Below, piece by piece: positions 55,262 through 64,000 of a stretch of 64,000 bases of DNA. Source of the DNA: Bostrychus sinensis (Eukaryota > Chordata > Actinopteri > Gobiiformes > Eleotridae); the NCBI GenBank assembly GCA_020698575.1, contig CM036240.1, positions 20,648,711 through 20,712,710 on the forward strand. Direction: 5' to 3'. The notes below the pieces were generated by a model. The model was not told the origin of the DNA. It saw nothing but the letters and a program-made list of their open reading frames with translations, and did no database searches. A program made the position numbers and the translations under genes. Each line of letters starts with the position of its first letter. Positions within the stretch are counted from its first letter, which is position 1.

Positions 55262-56893
55262 ACGCGATAATTTGATCATAGAATGCTTGGAGATGTATAA
55301 CATCAACAGGACTTTAAGAGCCTTCATTGCAAACTCGATGAGGCAGTGGAAGACCACCCTTGAGGCCAACTGCAAGCCAATTGCACAAGTGTCCATCAAA
55401 TGTGGGATATACCAAGGAGATGCTCTGTCCCCGCTGCTGTTCCTCAGCCAGATAATCAGCAAGACTGGATATGGGTACCGACTCAGGAACGGGGCCACCA
55501 TCAGTCACCTCCTCTACATGGATCATATCAAGCTGTACGCCAAGAGCGAGAGAGACATTGACTCACTGATCCACACAACCAGGATTTACAGCAATGACAT
55601 CGGAATGTCATTCGGACTTGAGAAGTGTGGGCGGATGGTGACAAAGAGAGGGAAGTAGTCCATACAGTAGGGGTCCCACTCCCAGATGGCAGAATAGCAG
55701 ACATTGAGGACAGCTACAAGTACCTTGGAATCCCACAAGTAAATGGCAACCTGGACCAGGCCACAAGAAAAGCAGCCACAGCCAAATACCTCCAACAAGT
55801 AAGGAAAGTCCTAAGGAGTCAGCTCAATGGCAAGAACAAAGTCCGGGCAATCAACAGCTATGCCCTGCCGGTCATCAGATACCCTGCAGGAATAATAAGC
55901 TGGCCAAAGGAAGAGATTCAGACCATAGATGTGAAAACACGGAAGTTCCTGACCATGCATGAAGGGTTCCACCCCAAATCCAGCACCCTGAGACTGTACA
56001 CTAAGCGCAAGGAAGGAGGCAGAGGACTGGTGAGTGTCAGAACCACTGTCCAGGATGAAACATCCAAGATCCTTGAATACATCAGGAAGATGGCCTCAAT
56101 GGACAAAGTGCTCAGTGAATGTCTCAGGCAGTGGAAAACAGAGGACGAGGTGCTGGAGGAACCATCATGGGAGGAAAAGCCCCTACATGGGATGTACCAT
56201 CGACAGATAACTGAAGTGGCTGATATCCTGAAGGACAGCACAGAGGCACTGATCATGACTGCACAGGAGCAGGCCTTGAGCACCAGAGCAATAGAGGCCC
56301 AGATCTACCATACAAGACAAGACCCCAGGTGCAGACTGTGCAAAGAGGCCCCTGAGACAATCCAGCACATAACTGCAGGATGTAAGATGCTGGCAGCGAA
56401 AGCATACATGGAGCGTCATAACCAAGTGGCCGGTATAGTGTACAGGAACATCTGAGCAGAGTACAGTCTGGAAGTCCCGAGGTCAAGGTGGGAAACACCT
56501 CCAAAGGTGATAGAGAATGACCAAGCTAAGATCCTGTGGGACTTCCAGATCCAGACAGACAAAATGGTAGTGGCGAACCAACCGGACATTGTGGTGCAGA
56601 GGAAAGCCGTTGTGGTTGACATCGCAATACCAAGCGATTGTAACATCAGGAAAAAGGAACACGAGAAACTGGAGAAGTACCAAGGCCTCAAAGAAGAACT
56701 TGAGAAGGCCTGGAAAGTGAAGGCAACAGTGTTGCCCGTGGTCATCGGAGCACTCAGGGCAGTAACCCCCAAACTTGAAGAGTGGCTACAGCAGATCCCA
56801 GGAAAAACATCAGACATCTCAGTCCAGAAGAACGCAGTCCTAGGAACAGCAAAGATACTGCGCAGAACCCTAAAGCTCCCAGGCCTCTGGTAG
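55262..56893 (+). pseudogene. R4/Rex6-type LINE, 5'-truncated and mutated
   Basis: Encodes the C-terminal two-thirds of a site-type non-LTR element. Part one (to about 55650) holds RT motifs GIYQGDALSPLLF and, at 55515-55526, Y-M-D-H, where the catalytic motif should be YMDD. A one-base loss around 55650 (GGGAAGTAGTCC) shifts the frame. Part two has YKYLGIP, a CX2CX8HX4C zinc knuckle starting at 56330, and an in-frame TGA at 56453-56455. Then a restriction-like endonuclease region follows (QPDIVV at about 56579, VVVDIAIPSD) and it ends PGLW-stop. Restriction-like endonuclease plus this RT type is the R4/Dong/Rex6 clade. RT mutation, frameshift and stop make it inactive. Confidence 0.85.
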
Positions 56894-56927
56894 AGGACCC
56901 GAGCTTGGATGGATGAAACCACCCGCG

Positions 56928-56930
<3 letters not shown>

Positions 56931-56995
<65 letters not shown>
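56931..56995. repeat. (AT)n microsatellite at the LINE 3' end
   Basis: About 32 AT dinucleotides, starting 37 bp after the stop codon of the R4/Rex6-type LINE. It may be the element's tail or its target. Confidence 0.95.
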
Positions 56996-56999
<4 letters not shown>

Positions 57000-57160
57000 G
57001 TCTGTAATCAGGATGCGGTGCGGACACAGAGGAAGCAGCGCTTCGTCTACCTCTAGAGTTGGCGGAGTTGTTCAGAAGCGATACCGAGGATGAAGAATTT
57101 AAAGGATTTAGCGATTAGGAGTGAGATTGTGAGTTTGGTGAACTTGTTATATTATGTTCT
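57000..57160 (+). other. Transposon-derived coding scrap (unassigned)
   Basis: An acidic frame LPLELAELFRSDTEDEEFKG ends with a stop at 57116-57118. It lies directly right of the LINE and may continue the transposon that carries the scrap at 54780, with the LINE inserted between them. Family not recognised. Confidence 0.3.
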
Positions 57161-57302
57161 TTATGCTATAGTTGTGTGAATAACTGTTAATATATCACGT
57201 TAACATACGAGACACCTATTCAGTTTGTTGTTTATGCTTCATGTAGTTGAATAACCATCAATGTGTTACGTTAGCATACCACACGCCTATTCAGCCTGTT
57301 GT
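57161..57302 (+). repeat. Two tandem units of about 71 bp
   Basis: Units from about 57161 and 57232 share TTATGCT, GTTGAATAAC/GTGTGAATAAC, ACGTTAACATAC/ACGTTAGCATAC, CCTATTCAG and TTGTTG, with about 20% divergence by eye. Confidence 0.75.
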
Positions 57303-57363
57303 TCTCTATTCTATTATTACTATAACTTGCCTTTCAAGATGAAATATCTGTTCTTGGTGTTGG

Positions 57364-57505
57364 TTTGTAAAATAAATTTCCCACAAAAATGTGATTTATA
57401 GTCCAGTGCGACTTGTGTACGGTATTTTCTTCTTCATTATGCATTTTTTGGCTAGTGTGACTTATACCCTGGAGCGACGTATAGTCCGGAAAATACGGTA
57501 TGCTA
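57364..57505. mobile_element. Right end of an ACCGTATTTTCCGGACTATA-type DNA element
   Basis: Ends TATAGTCCGGAAAATACGGTA, with upstream GTGCGACTT and GTGTGACTTATACCCTGGAGCG motifs. The terminus is related to the element at 61769 (ACCGTATTTTCTGCACTATA). The left end was not found, and the tandem units at 57161 probably belong to the same element. Confidence 0.6.
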
Positions 57506-57616
57506 CAGCAAATGCTATGTTTCCTACAGAAGCGCTGAAATGCCACAGTGAAAGAAAAAATACTGGCCGCGTATTTCATTAATACGAGAAAGTTTCACTG
57601 CCTTTGTGTCTCTGGC

Positions 57617-57762
57617 ACTGATGTATGAATGTGTTAGTGTGATTGTGTTTTTAGTGGTGGTCACAAAAGCTGTTGGCACAAAATTACTGCCATGACTTCC
57701 TCAGTCTGCCCAGGGCTACTGTGGCTACAGATGTATCTTACCAATGGTGAATTGAGTTTTAT
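57617..57762 (+). repeat. Interspersed repeat, LINE/SINE 3'-end type, copy 1
   Basis: TGTGTTAGTGTGATTGTGTTTTTAGTGGTGG, CAGTCTGCCCAGGGCTACTGTGGCTACAGATGTA parallels 60428-60612 in order and orientation. Family name not assigned. Confidence 0.6.
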
Positions 57763-57774
57763 AGGACTATGTTT

Positions 57775-57902
57775 CTTGCCTGGCCTGGGAATGCCTTGGG
57801 GTTCCCCCGGTATAACTGGAAGAAGTGTCTAGGGAGTAGGAAGTCTGTGCATCTCTGCTGAGACTGTTGCCCAGTACTCGATAAGTGGTAGAAGATGGAT
57901 GG
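57775..57902 (+). repeat. RTE-clade LINE 3' end, plus strand
   Basis: GGCCTGGGAATGCCTTGGGGTTCCCC, GAAGAAGTGTCTAGGGAG, CATCTCTGCT..., and a GTAGAAGATGGATGG tail correspond to the inverse of 30194-30345 (the WERLGVPPEELEEV part and the 3' tail). Diverged, hence old. Confidence 0.75.
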
Positions 57903-58043
57903 AATTCCCAGTGTCACATGCCAGGCTGGTCTAGGCACAACAACAAAAACTAAACACTAGTTAACACTACTGTTATGGCACTAGGGCCATAACACCCAGC
58001 ATATAACAAAAATAACACAAAGCCAAAGTAGGTGCTGTAACAA

Positions 58044-58399
58044 TGGAGGCATGGTGACAGAGCGCTTAGCGCTCTCACCTCTCAGCAAGGACATCATGGG
58101 TTTAAGCCTCATGCAGGCTGTCCTCCCCATGTTACTTTGGGTTCTCTCCTGGTACTCCGGCTTCCTCCCACAGTCTAAAGACATGCATGTGTTAGGTGAA
58201 TTGGTGACTCTAAATTGACCCTAGTGAATGAATGTGAGAGTGAATGGTTGTCTGTCTATGTTCGTCTGTGTCAGCCCTGCGACAAGCCGGCCCCTGTCCA
58301 GGGTGTACCCCGCCTACGGCCCAAAGTTACTGGGATAGGCTCCAGTCACCCGCGACCCCTAACGGGAATAAGCAGTAGAAAATGATGATGATGATGATG
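58044..58399 (+). repeat. tRNA-headed fish SINE, near full length
   Basis: Head GCATGGTGACAGAGCGCTTAGCGCT, body GTTCTCTCCTGGTACTCCGGCTTCCTCCC, AAAGACATGCATGTG, CTAAATTGACCCTAG, CCCTGTCCAGGGTGTACCCCGCCT, GGGATAGGCTCCAG, tail ACGGGAATAAGCAGTAGAAAATGATG with (GAT)n. The longest copy of the family that also occurs at 39180 and 49025. Confidence 0.85.
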
Positions 58400-60427
58400 T
58401 TTAAGACAAAGATCAAGAGTATTAAGCCTACACTGGTACCATCAGCCTTGTGCAGAAATTAAGTTAAAACACTTAAAAACTAATGTCTTAGGTTGACCAG
58501 CAGGGACTTATCTATTATAATATTATTATAATAGATAAAGACCACAAAACTCAACTTAATTTTGAGTAGTATAAGTTTATTAACAAATTTGGCAAAATAG
58601 TATACTGAAAGGCACAGGTAAATATTGAAAAGAATGTAATTTTGAACAGAACCATTATACAGAATTACTGATTATTACTGATACTAATTGCAGTGGAGTA
58701 AAGTTATGGCTTATGACTCTATATTAACATAAAACGTGGGTGACAGCTGCTGACGTTCCGTCCCCACTAAAGTGATTTCTACACCCTTTTTGAGATTTGG
58801 CCACTAGACTAAATAACTTTGATAAAACAAGAAAAATCGCTCTTTAAAATTAGTTTACTTACTCATTGCCGTATCAGAGGTTCTTTATTTACTTTTTTTT
58901 TTTCAATTTTGTGATATATATATACCAATATTGATTCTTTGATACCAATACAATTGTGACGTCATGCATAATAATGGTGCTACAGTGATGCACTACTTTC
59001 ACAGTCACGCCAGATTCACACTGAATGTACTGCATGTGCAGTAAGTCTTTGGTATGGTATTCTGACAGACTCCAATTCACACAGTTTGTGTACGGCACGT
59101 CTCCAACCAGAGCCAGCTGGGGAGACTGCGAGTTCACGGGAGAGAAGTGAGTTTAAGCTGAAGTTATGAGTTCACGTGATAACAATATATAATATATATT
59201 ATATATTATAAATGTATAATGATAGCTACATGTAAACAAAAGCCACGTTTGCCTCAGACCACAATCTCCCATTCATTTGGATATTATTTCCATGACTTTT
59301 GTGCTTCTACCCTGGGTAAGCATGCTACGCTCTCGTCTGTGACCCTGTGTCCTCAGTTAGGGTGTAATGTTTACATTGGGATGTGAGTGAGAGGCTACAC
59401 ATGCCTTTTTCTTTTGAAATTTACAGGATCCTCTTCACTGGTCCCAGGTTTGACTTCCGGTCTGGCTCTACGTATTTTTGTCAGAGCACTGGACACGGGA
59501 CACGTAACGGACACACAAGGGATTCAGTGTGAATTGGGCATCAAATGTGGTCAAGTATTCTGCCAGGACTATAGAGGACAGCCTGGCACTTCTAAGCACT
59601 AGTTTTGTCAAATAGGTTGACACAAATTAAAATATTTAAAAATATTTAATAAATGGCTATAGACTGACTGATATTTGATTTATTACTTTTGGAAATAGGA
59701 CTTGGGGTTTCTTGTTTATTTAAGGCTATAAATTAGTACGCATATGTATAATATTGATACTAGGTGTGTGACGAGATCGCTCAAGATCAAAATGTTATGA
59801 GATTTCTCATCAGAGTGGAGAAGATCTCGTGATATTTTTGTTTTGATATTTTATGATTTTTGATATTTTATTTTTTGTTTTTTGTTTTTTTGTTTTGTTT
59901 TTTTTTTTACCACGAGGCTGCATCTCAGACCAATATGTTACTATTACAATAGGTTACTATTCCCACAGACTGAGTTGGTGAGAGTGCAATAACCCCTTAT
60001 CACCAGCAAGTGGCAACAATGCATGACGTTTAACAGAAAACATCAGAAGAAGGTAGTCAACATGATGGAATATACTGGTGAAATCAAAGATGCCTCCGCC
60101 ACTTTTAAATCAGCTGTGGGCAGCGCCAACGCTCCCCTTACTCACATCACACACTGTGCGTAGGGCACCAGCTGCTAGAGGGCATTGAGAGCCAGACCTT
60201 CTAATACGCAGTCTACGCAAGATGTGAAGGGCCCCGCAGGTGTAGCAGGACCCCGCCCGGCCCGCCCTCTCCTCTTGGTCAAAACAGCGGTCTCGTTTCT
60301 GTCTGGCCATCAGTGTTTAGTTACCGCAAAAAAAGGGCTCTGTCTGATCTCTCTCCAAATACTCCCTTCTGATTGGGTTTTGCTTCGTAAATGCTCACTA
60401 CAGGGAGACCATCGCACTATACATCTT
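58400..60427. other. Gene-free stretch
   Basis: AT palindromic sequence at 59188-59215. A possible degenerate repeat from about 59763 (GTGTGTGACGAGATCGC) with a poly-T/TTTG tract at 59868-59908. GC-richer patch 60120-60270. No exon supported. Confidence 0.3.
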
Positions 60428-60612
60428 TGAAAGTGTCACTGTGACTGTGTTGGTGGTGCTTAGAGGGGCCGTAGGCACAGATTGACAGCCACACTTCCGT
60501 CAGTCTGCCCCAGGGCAGCTGTGGCTACAGAAGCTTAACACCACTGAATGTAATCAAATTGTAAAGTGACTTTGAGTGAAGATAAAAGTGCAATATAAGA
60601 CTGATGCATTAT
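60428..60612 (+). repeat. Interspersed repeat, LINE/SINE 3'-end type, copy 2
   Basis: GAGGGGCCGTAGGCACAGATTGACAGCCAC, CAGTCTGCCCCAGGGCAGCTGTGGCTACAG, then a tail AAAGTGACTTTGAGTG...GTGCAATATAAG...ATTATTA typical of fish retroposon 3' ends. Homologous to 57617-57762. Confidence 0.65.
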
Positions 60613-61762
60613 TACTACAGCTGGAACAATAAGCTTGTATTTGTCAATACCACATAAAAATATACAATTGAGTAATACTTAGTAACTAATTATAGAAGAA
60701 TATATATATGTAATTCAATGGGAATTAGCTAAAATTATGTGTTTTGCATGTGGACATGGCATAAGTCTTAATATTAATATTTTGAATTAATCTTTTACAT
60801 AAAATAGGTTTAATCAGGTATAAAAGAGACGATAATAAAAGCTGTTTGAGCTGATGTCCTCCATCTGTGGTCAGCTGTGACAAAAGGCTCTTAGGCAGAA
60901 ACAGACAAACGGGAGACGATAAGAATCACTGTCAGTGTCAGGAGTCCTTTTTGGCCTCTTCACAGTGACAACCACGAGGCAATAAAGGAGGGAGAAAAGA
61001 AGGTGCTTGGATGGCTATTCTTACCCTCAGGCCATTACTTTATTGTTCAAAGAGCCTTTTGTTTATGCCGATGATAAAACACAGATATCTGAGATGTGTG
61101 GTGCAGTCCTACTCTGGTGATAACAAAATATATGACACCTACCTCGTTTCTCCCGGCAACATGCTGATGTAGCAGATACCTGGCTTTGAGATCTTATTCT
61201 GTGCCTTGCAGCGCTACCTCTCCTTGCCTAAGACCCCCCATAAGCAGCTAAATTGATCTGCTACACCTTGTTTAACCCCCTTTAGGATTGGTTAGATTAA
61301 CAAACATCTGACAATCTTAACCTACAATCCATTCAAAACTAAATCCGAGCGTGATAACCTTACGCCTTGGGAAACAATCTACAGCTTTTATAGATACAAT
61401 CAGGTTGGTGTGGAATACATTGCTTAAAGTGGTTTTTAAATCTAAAGATCTTTGAAGTAATGTAGCTAAAAACATGCCAACAAAGGCGACTAATTGGTGG
61501 ACAATTGGAAACATTTGATGTCTTCTTGATCGTTTACAGTCAGTTAACATTCACATTAGAAAATTTCATTAGTCCAGTTACAACTAGGTTTAAACTTCAT
61601 GTCAACATCTTACTCTGTGTGAGGGGAGGAAGTAATAACAGTAAGAATTACTGTTACAGTTAGAATTTCTCTTAACACCAATAAACCTAATGCAGTTCCA
61701 TAATGTAATTCCATGTCAGTGTCAAAAATATGTGTATAATAAAGGTTTTGGAGCAATCCTTT
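60613..61762. other. Gene-free, repeat-poor stretch
   Basis: 60830-61130 is complex and repeat-free with SOX/TCF-like cores (ATTGTTCAAAG, CAATAAAGG). Plausible regulatory sequence, by appearance only. Confidence 0.3.
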
Positions 61763-61768
61763 ATTATT

Positions 61769-62347
61769 ACCGTATTTTCTGCACTATAAGGTGCACCTAA
61801 AAGCCTTTAATTTTCTCAAAAACCGACAGTGCGCCTTATAATCCGATGCGCCTTATATATGGATCAATGTTGGTTAATTATGGCTACCGTATTCAGGGGG
61901 GCGTCGCCGAAGTGACAGCGGTAAAACGATAAAGGGGAATTCCAGTCCCAGCTGTTCATGTGTGCCATAGGCGTGTTTATGGATCCTGCCGCAAAAGAAC
62001 AAGGAGGCGCGGCCTTTGCTTCATCAAGTAGAAGAGTTGCGACATTGAGGGGACAGAAAACTGAGCGCTCAAACGCTGTTCTTGTAGCTTTGAACTGTGA
62101 CAAATGGAGTTGGAAATACATTGTTTTCAAAGAGGGAGTTGTAAGAACGCTGGTTTGTATTCTATTAATAAAGTTTGACTGACTGACTTAGCTGACTGTT
62201 TAAGTGACATTCCCTTTAGTGCAGCGCCATCTAGTGGATGCGCCTTATAATGCGGTGCGCCCTATATATGAAAACAGTTTTAAAATAGGCCATTCATTGA
62301 AGGTGTGCCTTATAATCCGATGCGCCTTATAGTGCGGATAATACGGT
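61769..62347. mobile_element. 579-bp MITE, ACCGTATTTTCTGCACTATAAGG termini
   Basis: Left end ACCGTATTTTCTGCACTATA; right end, inverted, ACCGTATTATCCGCACTATA (18 of 20). Subterminal CCTTATAATCCGATGCGCC motifs repeat at both ends. ATTATT flanks both sides (61763-61768 and 62348-62353), a possible 6-bp duplication, though the flank is AT-rich. No coding capacity; it encloses a CTCF-like motif. Confidence 0.85.
62223..62237 (-). promoter_or_regulatory. CTCF-like motif inside the MITE
   Basis: On the minus strand CCACTAGATGGCGCT fits CCASYAGRKGGCRS at every position. It lies in the right part of the 61769-62347 MITE, so related copies could carry the same site. Confidence 0.45.
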
Positions 62348-62353
62348 ATTATT

Positions 62354-63574
62354 TACTAGTAATGGTCAATTCTTGAACCATTACATTGATTCGTGTTTGG
62401 AGATAAAGAAATCACTTCTTACCAAAGGAACTGTGGTTTATGGAGCCTTTATTGACCAGAATCAATAAACATATGCCTATTGAATATGCAAATTACTAAA
62501 TAATAAATTAAAGGAATGGAATTACAAATTAAATAAAGTAAAGAAATGTATGAATATTTTAGGATTAAGAGACAGTGAAAGAACAAATCTAGACAGTGAA
62601 GATTATCATATAAAAAGGTATGTGAGATTAAGGTGAAATGAGATGCTTGTATATAACCATCTCTGTGAGGTGGTGCGGTCTTACGAAGGGCAGAGCAGGA
62701 AGGTTTAGCCAAAATGTGGTCTGGAAAAGGTCCAAACTGAAATATCTTTAGATGTTCTGTATCTCAAAAAGGTTAAACTGGAGCCAGGCATGTATGGTCT
62801 AGAGATGTCCCTGGGCTCTGGAGGGCTCACCACATAGGAGCTGGCAGTTGAGCATGAGCAGGAGGGGTTTTTCCCCAACAGTTAAAAATTGTTAAAGTTT
62901 TCAGCCACACTCTTTCACTGAAAGCAGGTTAAAGGGCAAAAAGTTGAAAGCTTCACACTATACAGAGATAGACTTAAGACCAAAATTTGTTGTTGTTTAA
63001 AATGGCAGAGTTCTGTGTCTTAAGGCCCTGCAACTTTGAAAAAGGAAAAGCTTGGGCATCTGGTCAAAAACTGTGATAATATAGCAGTGATTAAGGTAAA
63101 AACGCGTCCTTTGACATGCAGTTCTTACAAGTAGGCCAAAGTAGTAGAGTCGCCTGAGGCATGCAAAACAGGGACATGCAGGCAGGGGAGGCAGAGCCTC
63201 ACCGGCATTATGAAGAGAAAAAATAAACAAATAATGATTAAATAAAATTGTTTTCACTTTTAGTTCTCTGGTCTGTTCATTATATTATTGATTTTCTTTT
63301 TGAATCCAATAATGTCTACGATTTCATAGTCAAAAGTGCTGAATTTGCATATTTCCTGTTCAAATTCATGAGCCAGACATGAATTGCGGCAGTGAACAGC
63401 CTCACCTCACCTCAGATTGCACAATCCCTCAGTAACTGGGACTTGTAATTGGCAAGTGCCTGTTTCTGTCTCTCTTTACGTCTCCAATATAATGTTTTCA
63501 GACACTTTTAATGTGTACTCTAATTTTCCATAGTCAGGCTCATGTATTTAATATTTGTGTGTTACTTATTTAGT
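62354..63574. other. Gene-free stretch
   Basis: AT-rich, no exon or repeat end recognised. Confidence 0.3.
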
Positions 63575-63803
63575 AGTGCTGGGCAACAATTAAAATTTTT
63601 AATCGCGATTAATCACACGATTTTTTTGGTGATTAATCACAGTCTTGCTATAAAATTCAATCACTCATGTGTTTGAGCTCTTCCAGATCCTAAATGGCTC
63701 TTTATTTGATAACTTGTAGCTTTTACAATTCAGCCAATATGTGTAGTTTTGACTTGGTTGCCTATATTGTATATAGCAACATTTCAAACATGCTTGACAC
63801 CCA

Positions 63804-63834
<31 letters not shown>

Positions 63835-64000
63835 CATTATTTTGCCGGCAAAGAGCACCACAGCAGGTACAGCCAGGCCTATATTTTCACTTTTTTTTTT
63901 TTTTTTTTTTTTTTAAACCTTTGGAGCTGGACTTATTTTTTTTCAATTCCAACGCCTCTCCTGCTGTCCCTCTGCTGCTGCTCACTTCCCTCTCCCTTAT
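63575..64000. mobile_element. hAT-like repeat, left end, running off the window
   Basis: TAGTGCTGGGCAACAATTAAAATTTTTAATCGCGATTAATCAC resembles the left terminus of a common fish hAT-type element with ATTAATCGCGATTAAT palindromes. Followed by an (ATA)n run (63804-63833) and poly-T (about 63891-63914). The right end is outside the window. Confidence 0.5.

Noticed and set aside
2232..64000. A nearby col8a1 gene, expected from human gene order next to CMSS1
   Set aside because: I looked for Gly-X-Y repeats and C1q-like coding sequence on both strands and saw none, so it is not in this window.
1..64000. CRISPR arrays, operons, tRNA or rRNA genes, integrated phage
   Set aside because: The spaced repeats present are minisatellite, microsatellite and transposon repeats. 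tRNA-like boxes occur only in mutated SINE heads. The sequence is vertebrate genomic DNA.

Overview
The window is vertebrate nuclear DNA, almost certainly from a ray-finned (teleost) fish. Two host genes can be recognised, both at the left edge. The rest is AT-rich non-coding DNA filled with transposable elements typical of teleosts: hAT-like miniature elements, Tc1-like elements, RTE-clade and R4/Rex6-type LINE remnants, tRNA-derived SINEs and microsatellites. There are no operons, bacterial genes or CRISPR arrays.

Left edge (1-2.3 kb). Positions 2-949 (+) are the C-terminal coding end of a filamin-A-interacting-protein 1-like gene (filip1l type), already open at the window edge. On the opposite strand, 2183-2231 is a 49-nt first coding exon reading M-G-D-D-L-G-D-E-W-W, followed by a GTATGT splice donor. 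This is the start of cmss1. The two genes are transcribed against each other, and filip1l lies inside cmss1's first intron, the same nested antisense arrangement known in mammals. That synteny supports choosing filip1l over its paralogue filip1.

2.3-29 kb. This is a gene-poor stretch upstream of cmss1. It holds MITEs (several with exact 8-bp target duplications), a frameshifted LINE reverse transcriptase (6.5-7.7 kb, -), an RTE remnant (9.5-10 kb), a hAT-like element carrying a 15-bp minisatellite (11.9-13.2 kb), a 2.9-kb hAT-like element with a second one nested in it (17.75-20.68 kb), an unexplained ~137-bp direct duplication (22.26 and 23.35 kb), long CA and TATG arrays, and a 57-bp-arm inverted repeat (26.68-27.02 kb).

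29.3-32.6 kb. A tower of nested insertions: a Tc1-like element with TA duplications and an internally deleted transposase, containing an RTE LINE with a twin-priming-type 5' inversion and 12-bp duplications, and separately a hAT-like element that itself contains a TTAA-duplicating element.

35-49 kb. Several diverged copies of one tRNA-derived SINE, more MITEs, and a second inverted copy of the TTAA element (43.69-45.39 kb). That second copy is split by a 749-bp hAT-like insertion. The copy at 31 kb preserves the empty target site.

49-64 kb. One candidate but unidentified spliced exon (52304-52423, +), a decayed R4/Rex6-type LINE (55.26-56.9 kb) with a mutated catalytic motif, a frameshift and a nonsense codon, an adjoining AT array, SINE and RTE tails, and a 579-bp MITE carrying a CTCF-like motif.

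I found no coherent new biological system. The strongest observations are the nested filip1l/cmss1 arrangement and several cleanly reconstructable transposition events. Family names rest on recognised motifs and termini, not on a database search.
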